Of a stretch of 10,980 bases of DNA, positions 7,477 through 10,980 are shown piece by piece. Under the pieces are notes generated by a model. It was not told the origin of the DNA. It did no database searches and saw only the letters and a program-made list of their open reading frames with translations. Numbering within the stretch: the first letter of the stretch is position 1; each line of letters starts with the position of its first letter. This DNA comes from an uncultured Caulobacteraceae bacterium (GTDB lineage Bacteria > Pseudomonadota > Alphaproteobacteria > Caulobacterales > Caulobacteraceae), in assembly GCA_903884915.1 (NCBI GenBank), contig CAISGS010000330.1, positions 1-10,980 of the forward strand, read 5' to 3'. The translations under genes were made by a program, and so were the position numbers.

Positions 7477-8823
7477 TCACTTGCCGATGCAGAAGGTGGA
7501 AAAGACCGCGCCCAAAACATCCTCGGGATCGATCTTGCCCGTCACCCTCTCGAGCGCCCGCGCCGCTAAACGCACATCCTCGGCGGCCAATTCAGGGCCG
7601 AGCGCGAGAACGCCTAAGGCGCGCTCTATATGACCGGCGGCTTCGGACAGGTGGACCGCATGCCGTCGCCGGGTCGCCGCCGGAAAATCCGCACCCGACA
7701 GGGCCGCCATGACCCGCTCAGTGAGATCAAGGCGGACGCTATCAGCGCCGTCCCGTGACAGGCTAAGGAACTGAAGCGCCAACCCATGCGCTCGCGCCCA
7801 AGCCTCGGCGGCGATACCATCAGCCGACAGGCCAAGATCGGACTTATTGATCAGACAGACGTCGCCCGGCCCAACCAGATCCTTGGCCAAGGCCCAGTCG
7901 CCCGATCTTGCCGCACCGTCGACTAGCCAGAGCCGAAGGGCAGCGTCCTGCGCCCAAGCCCGGGCCCGTCGCACACCCTCCTGCTCAATCAAATCGTCGC
8001 TCTGACGAATACCGGCCGTATCGGCGAGCAAGAGCTTAAAGCCCGCCAAGACCAGCGGCGCTTCGATAATGTCTCGGGTGGTTCCAGCAATATCAGTGAC
8101 GATGGCGGCGTCGCGGCCAAGCAGTCCATTGATCAGGCTCGACTTGCCAGCATTGGGCGCACCGATGACGGCAACACGATAGCCATCCCGAATGCGCTCG
8201 CCCCGCTGACCGTCGTCCAAGGCGAGGCGCACCTCTGAGAGCAAGCGTTCAAGCGGCGGGCGGGCCATATTTGCCACGGCCTCTGGGACCTCCTCGTCTG
8301 GAAAATCAATGCCAGCCTCTAGCATCGCCAAAGCACCGAGCAATTGATCACGCCATCGGCCATAGCGCTGAGACAGGCCACCGGCGAGCTGGTCCAGCGC
8401 CTGCTGTCTTTGAGCCGCTGTCTCGGCATCGACAAGATCGGCCACCGCCTCGGCCTGGGCCAAATCCATGCGCTGGTTTTGAAAGGCCCGGCGCGTAAAT
8501 TCCCCCGGCTCGGCCATCCTCAGGCCAAGCCGATCGAGCCCATCTAAAACGGCCTCAACCACCGCCATGCCGCCATGGAGATGAAGCTCGGCGGAGTCCT
8601 CACCGGTATAGCTGGCCGGACCGGGGAACCACAGCACCAGCCCGTCGTCTAAGACCCCTCCGGTCTCCGGGTCCCGTAATCGTCGCAGACTCGCGCGCCT
8701 AGGCTCCGGCAGGCTGCCGATGAGTTGGTGCAGAACATCCCCCGTTTGCGGCCCCGAAAGACGCACAACGGCGACCGCTGAACGGCCGGGGGCCGTTGCC
8801 GGCGCATAGATACTATCGGTCAT
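7477..8823 (-). CDS. mnmE: tRNA modification GTPase MnmE (TrmE)
   Basis: GTPase partner of MnmG in wobble-uridine modification of tRNA. 448 residues, near the usual length of about 450. N-terminal tetrahydrofolate-binding domain starts [22 protein letters not shown] and includes [14 protein letters not shown] (72-85); a helical domain begins with [20 protein letters not shown] (108-127). The inserted G domain shows G1 GAPNAGKSS (221-229), G2 TDIAGTTRD (243-251), G3 DTAG (268-271) and G4 NKSD (326-329). The C-terminus ends in the invariant CIGK with Cys445. The ATG is 12 bp downstream of the DUF6489-type gene stop with only a weak Shine-Dalgarno, suggesting cotranscription and coupling. The gene is separated from its functional partner mnmG by a 160-bp gap carrying the parS pair. 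Confidence 0.98.
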   Translation of the reverse strand: MTDSIYAPATAPGRSAVAVVRLSGPQTGDVLHQLIGSLPEPRRASLRRLRDPETGGVLDDGLVLWFPGPASYTGEDSAELHLHGGMAVVEAVLDGLDRLGLRMAEPGEFTRRAFQNQRMDLAQAEAVADLVDAETAAQRQQALDQLAGGLSQRYGRWRDQLLGALAMLEAGIDFPDEEVPEAVANMARPPLERLLSEVRLALDDGQRGERIRDGYRVAVIGAPNAGKSSLINGLLGRDAAIVTDIAGTTRDIIEAPLVLAGFKLLLADTAGIRQSDDLIEQEGVRRARAWAQDAALRLWLVDGAARSGDWALAKDLVGPGDVCLINKSDLGLSADGIAAEAWARAHGLALQFLSLSRDGADSVRLDLTERVMAALSGADFPAATRRRHAVHLSEAAGHIERALGVLALGPELAAEDVRLAARALERVTGKIDPEDVLGAVFSTFCIGK

Positions 8824-8835
8824 CAGCGGGTGAAT

Positions 8836-9084
8836 TTAAGGCTTAGTGCCGGTCATGGTCGAGGTCGCTGCCGCGGTCATCAGTTTACGAAACTGCTCCG
8901 TTGCCTGCCCGCCAAAGGCCATCCAGTTTTTCATCAACTCATCTGGCTGCAGCATGGCCATATTGGTGTCCATCCGGGTCTTCATCTCTTGCACCAGATG
9001 GTCGTTCAAGACGCTAACGTCCGGCAGCCCCAAAAAGGTCCGCGCCTCAAGCGGCGTGCAGTCAATCTCGATGGTCATCTTCAT
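8836..9084 (-). CDS. Small DUF6489-type protein of unknown function
   Basis: 82 residues, no signal peptide or membrane segment. The N-terminal half, TIEIDCTPLEARTFLGLPDV, matches from memory the alphaproteobacterial DUF6489 family, which has no assigned function. The C-terminal half (about 27-70) is Met-rich and looks helical and amphipathic, for example DELMKNWMAFGGQATEQF, loosely recalling phasin-like helices; that resemblance is inference and could be chance. Coding status is well supported: a perfect AAGGAGG Shine-Dalgarno stands 9 nt before the ATG, and the stop is 12 bp before mnmE. Met3 is a possible alternative start but is too far from the Shine-Dalgarno to be preferred. It is first in a two-gene unit with mnmE and diverges from the dienelactone hydrolase gene. 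Confidence 0.85.
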   Translation of the reverse strand: MKMTIEIDCTPLEARTFLGLPDVSVLNDHLVQEMKTRMDTNMAMLQPDELMKNWMAFGGQATEQFRKLMTAAATSTMTGTKP

Positions 9085-9093
9085 GGCTTAGTG

Positions 9094-9100
9094 CCTCCTT
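9094..9100 (-). promoter_or_regulatory. Strong ribosome binding site of the DUF6489-type gene
   Basis: On the minus strand AAGGAGG, a full anti-16S match, lies 9 nt before the ATG at 9082-9084. It is the strongest Shine-Dalgarno in the window, which suggests high expression of the small protein relative to the weakly led mnmE behind it. Confidence 0.8.
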
Positions 9101-9103
9101 ACA

Positions 9104-9116
9104 GTGGCTAGGCCAC
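9104..9116. repeat. 13-bp palindrome in the 5' leader of the DUF6489-type gene
   Basis: GTGGC-TAG-GCCAC is a perfect inverted repeat with 5-bp arms, starting 3 bp upstream of the Shine-Dalgarno. It could be an operator or form a small leader hairpin; nothing in the window identifies a binding protein. Confidence 0.4.
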
Positions 9117-9133
9117 AACCCTGTCATGCGCCT

Positions 9134-9162
9134 ATTAAGATTTGATAGCCATTCACTCGCAA
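9134..9162 (-). promoter_or_regulatory. Candidate promoter for the DUF6489-mnmE unit
   Basis: On the minus strand TTGCGA (9157-9162) and CTTAAT (9134-9139) are spaced by 17 bp, each 4 of 6 to the sigma-70 consensus, 49 bp upstream of the ATG. Visual match only; the divergent gap must carry some promoter for this strand. Confidence 0.25.
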
Positions 9163-9167
9163 GACCC

Positions 9168-9197
9168 TTGGCGTAATTGCCGCTGGGTCTCTATCCT
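9168..9197 (+). promoter_or_regulatory. Candidate promoter for the dienelactone hydrolase gene
   Basis: TTGGCG (9168-9173) and TATCCT (9192-9197) are 18 bp apart and end 42 bp before the ATG at 9240. Both boxes are partial matches (4 of 6) to sigma-70 consensus, so this is a weak prediction. Confidence 0.25.
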
Positions 9198-9239
9198 AAG
9201 ACTAGCCCTATTTCCAACCGACACCTTGGAGACCCGACC

Positions 9240-9935
9240 ATGTCTGGCACAATGAGAACCATCACCACCAAAGACGGAACCTTTAAGGCCTATGTGGCCA
9301 GACCTGCCGCCGCCAAGGCCCCAGCCATAGTCGTCATCCAAGAGATCTTTGGCGTCAATGGCATGATGCGGGCCATTGCCGACGATCTTGCAGCCCAAGG
9401 CTATTTGGCCATCTGTCCAGACCTGTTCTGGCGCATCGAGCCCGGCATCGACATTACCGACCAGTCTGAGGCCGAGTGGGCCAAGGCCTTCGAACTCTAC
9501 ACCGCCTTTGACGTGGATAAGGGCGTCGAGGACATCGCTGCCACCCTCGCCACCATTCGCGCCGATGAGGGCTGTAATGGGAAGGTCGGCTCGGTCGGTT
9601 TTTGCCTTGGCGGGCTCCTATCATTCCTGACCGCGACCCGTACCGATATTGATGCCGCCGTCTGTTTCTATGGCGTTGGCATTGAAAATAAGGTGGAAGA
9701 GGCCAAGTCCCTCCAACGCCCAGTGATGTTGCACGTGGCAGAGGAAGATCAGTTCGTGCCCAAGGCCGCCCAGGCCACCCTGACCGAGGCCCTGTCTGGC
9801 AACCGATTGGTCACCCTTCATAGCTATGCGGGCCGCGACCATGCCTTTGCGCGCAAGGGAGGCGAACATTATGACGCCGCTGATGCCGCCTTGGCCGAGC
9901 AGCGCACCTTGGCCTTCTTCGCCGCCAACCTTTAG
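9240..9935 (+). CDS. Dienelactone hydrolase family protein (carboxymethylenebutenolidase-like)
   Basis: Alpha/beta-hydrolase of the dienelactone hydrolase family, whose reference member opens dienelactone to maleylacetate in chlorocatechol breakdown. 231 residues. The catalytic triad is visible: Cys122 in GFCLGG, Asp170 in AEEDQFVP and His201 in GRDHAF, with Glu36 in QEIFG; spacing is nearly that of the Pseudomonas enzyme (Cys123, Asp171, His202, Glu36). No signal peptide, so cytoplasmic. An upstream TTG at 9177 would add 21 unlike-family residues; the ATG at 9240 with GGAGA 7 nt before it is preferred. No aromatic-degradation genes are nearby, so the true substrate is unknown and a general housekeeping hydrolase is as likely as catechol metabolism. 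It shares direction with the oxidoreductase gene 23 bp downstream. Confidence 0.93.
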   Translation: MSGTMRTITTKDGTFKAYVARPAAAKAPAIVVIQEIFGVNGMMRAIADDLAAQGYLAICPDLFWRIEPGIDITDQSEAEWAKAFELYTAFDVDKGVEDIAATLATIRADEGCNGKVGSVGFCLGGLLSFLTATRTDIDAAVCFYGVGIENKVEEAKSLQRPVMLHVAEEDQFVPKAAQATLTEALSGNRLVTLHSYAGRDHAFARKGGEHYDAADAALAEQRTLAFFAANL

Positions 9936-9958
9936 GCTAAAGCCCGGAGACCCACACC

Positions 9959-10930
9959 ATGCTCGCCATTCAAGCGACCCAGGCCGGGGGACCAGAGGTT
10001 CTCAAGGCCATCGACCTGCCCGAGCCGACGCCCGGTCCCGGTCAGATCCGCATCCGCCACGAGGCCATTGGCCTAAACTTCATCGACATCTACCAACGCA
10101 GTGGCCTCTACCCGATCGCCTTTCCATCGGTTCTTGGCCTAGAGGGCGCGGGGATTGTTGATGCCGTCGGCGAGGGCGTCACCCGCTTTGGGCTCGGTGA
10201 CCGAGCGGCCTATGGCAGCGGACCTCTCGGGGCCTACTCAGAGATCCATGTCACCGCCGCCAACCGCGCCGTTAAGGTGCCTGATGGCGTCAGCCTGAAG
10301 GAGGCTGCGGCCGCTATGCTTAAGGGCATGACGGCGGAGTTCCTCTTGCGTCGCTGTTTCCCGGTCAAGGCTGGGGACATGATCCTGATCCATGCGGCGG
10401 CGGGTGGGGTCGGGTCGATCATGACGCAGTGGGCCAGGGCTCTTGGTGCCATCGTCATTGGCACAGCCGGGTCGCAGGCCAAGGCCGATCTGGCCATGGC
10501 TCAGGGCTGTCATCACGTCATCCAGTACCGCACAGAGGATGTCGCGGCGCGGGTGAAGGAGATCACCAAGGGTCAGGGCGTTGCGGTCGCCTATGATTCC
10601 GTCGGTGCTGATACTTTTGAAGCCACCCTTGCCAGCCTCAGCCGCCGCGGTCTGTTTGTCAGTTTCGGAAATGCGTCGGGGCCTGTGCCACCCTTTGCGC
10701 CCGCCCGCCTCGCGGCCGCGGGTTCGCTGTTCTTTACCCGCCCAACCCTGTTTGACTATATCGCCACCACCGAGGATCTGGATGAGAGTGCTAATGCCCT
10801 GTTCACGGTCATCGGCTCCGGTGCCGTCAAGATACAGATCGGGGCGGAATATGCGCTCAAGGACACCCGCGCCGCCCATGAGGCCTTGGCGGGACGCGAA
10901 ACCATCGGCGCGACCCTGCTTATTCCGTAA
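9959..10930 (+). CDS. qor: NADPH:quinone oxidoreductase, zinc-independent MDR family
   Basis: Cytoplasmic medium-chain dehydrogenase/reductase that reduces quinones or enones with NADPH. 323 residues, against 327 for E. coli QorA. Visible: N-terminal GroES-like domain with GLNFIDIYQRSGLYP (38-52) and VLGLEGAGIVDAVGEGV (58-74); Rossmann nucleotide-binding loop HAAAGGVGSI (145-154); and RPTLFDYI (261-268) near the C-terminus, typical of the QOR group. The catalytic zinc ligands of alcohol dehydrogenases are absent, as expected. GGAGA lies 8 nt before the ATG. The gene ends in tandem stops TAA TAA. It starts 23 bp after the dienelactone hydrolase gene and is probably cotranscribed; a shared role in detoxifying reactive carbonyl or quinone compounds is inference. 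The physiological substrate is not indicated. Confidence 0.95.
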   Translation: MLAIQATQAGGPEVLKAIDLPEPTPGPGQIRIRHEAIGLNFIDIYQRSGLYPIAFPSVLGLEGAGIVDAVGEGVTRFGLGDRAAYGSGPLGAYSEIHVTAANRAVKVPDGVSLKEAAAAMLKGMTAEFLLRRCFPVKAGDMILIHAAAGGVGSIMTQWARALGAIVIGTAGSQAKADLAMAQGCHHVIQYRTEDVAARVKEITKGQGVAVAYDSVGADTFEATLASLSRRGLFVSFGNASGPVPPFAPARLAAAGSLFFTRPTLFDYIATTEDLDESANALFTVIGSGAVKIQIGAEYALKDTRAAHEALAGRETIGATLLIP

Positions 10931-10980
10931 TAAATATCTGTTTTTATTAAATTAAAAGGGCGGACCGAGACCTCGGAGCC
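10928..10980. other. AT-rich tail and inverted repeat at the window edge
   Basis: Starting at the qor stop codon, bases 10928-10957 are almost all A and T, in sharp contrast to the GC-rich genes. TAATAAA (10928-10934) can pair with TTTATTA (10943-10949), a weak all-AT stem. CCGAG-AC-CTCGG (10965-10976) is a 5-bp inverted repeat followed, on the minus strand, by the T/A-rich stretch, so it could end a minus-strand gene lying beyond the window. No gene is seen here. Confidence 0.3.

Noticed and set aside
7412..7712. Plus-strand reading frames beginning MFHVK at each parS site
   Set aside because: The start ATG and first residues are simply the parS sequence read as codons, and the frames then run antisense into mnmE. 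This is a common false gene call at parS sites.
9168..9180. Sigma-54-like TTGG...TTGC element before the hydrolase gene
   Set aside because: Only 7 bp separate the GG and GC elements, while sigma-54 promoters need 10 bp; the spacing is too strict for this to work.
9727..9742. parS-like TGTTGCACGTGGCAGA inside the dienelactone hydrolase gene
   Set aside because: Only the left half matches parS (12 of 16 overall against the perfect palindrome), the right arm is degraded, and the bases encode a normal part of the hydrolase just before the catalytic Asp. Chance is more likely, though weak ParB binding is not excluded.
10238..10879. 213-codon minus-strand open frame opposite qor
   Set aside because: Antisense shadow of a well-supported oxidoreductase, with composition expected from the opposite strand and no recognisable domain.
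10965..10980. Possible tRNA end at the right edge of the window
   Set aside because: The inverted repeat has only a 2-nt loop and neither strand shows a T-loop or D-loop pattern; too little sequence is visible to support a tRNA.

Overview
The window is an origin-proximal housekeeping block of a GC-rich alphaproteobacterium. The order leuS-lptE-holA facing parB-parA-rsmG-mnmG-mnmE, with parS sites beside the cluster, is the arrangement known from Caulobacter and its relatives. Placement in or near Caulobacterales is an inference from this gene order and from the small DUF6489-type gene next to mnmE; the genus cannot be read from the sequence. I see no rRNA, tRNA, CRISPR array, insertion sequence, integrase or phage gene, and every long reading frame that looks real belongs to a known family.

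Layout: (1) Bases 1-2940, plus strand: the 3' half of leuS (leucyl-tRNA synthetase), lptE (outer-membrane LPS-assembly lipoprotein, probable TTG start) and holA (DNA polymerase III delta), closely packed and probably cotranscribed. (2) Bases 2941-3013: a short, comparatively AT-rich convergent gap with one weak hairpin. (3) Bases 3014-7316, minus strand: mnmG, rsmG, parA, parB in transcription order, with overlaps or short gaps, so one operon is likely. (4) Bases 7317-7476: a 160-bp gap upstream of mnmG holding two parS sites, 7413-7428 and 7459-7474, the second a perfect 16-bp palindrome ending 2 bp from the mnmE stop codon; a possible mnmG promoter and a GANTC site lie alongside. (5) Bases 7477-9084, minus strand: a DUF6489-type small gene followed by mnmE. 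(6) Bases 9085-9239: a divergent promoter gap with a 13-bp palindrome. (7) Bases 9240-10930, plus strand: a dienelactone hydrolase family gene and a quinone oxidoreductase, each behind a near-identical GGAGACCC leader. (8) Bases 10931-10980: an AT-rich tail and an inverted repeat at the window edge, without a recognisable gene.

How it fits together: ParA, ParB and the two parS sites form a complete chromosome-segregation (ParABS) system. MnmE and MnmG form the tRNA wobble-uridine modification complex, RsmG methylates 16S rRNA, HolA loads the replication clamp, LeuS charges tRNA and LptE delivers LPS. The parS sites sit between the two mnm genes and directly upstream of the operon that encodes ParA and ParB, so ParB loading there could also affect its own expression. 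No undescribed system is evident. The items most worth following are the parS pair in the mnmG upstream region, the uncharacterised DUF6489-type gene, and the translational overlaps that couple RNA-modification genes to the partition genes.
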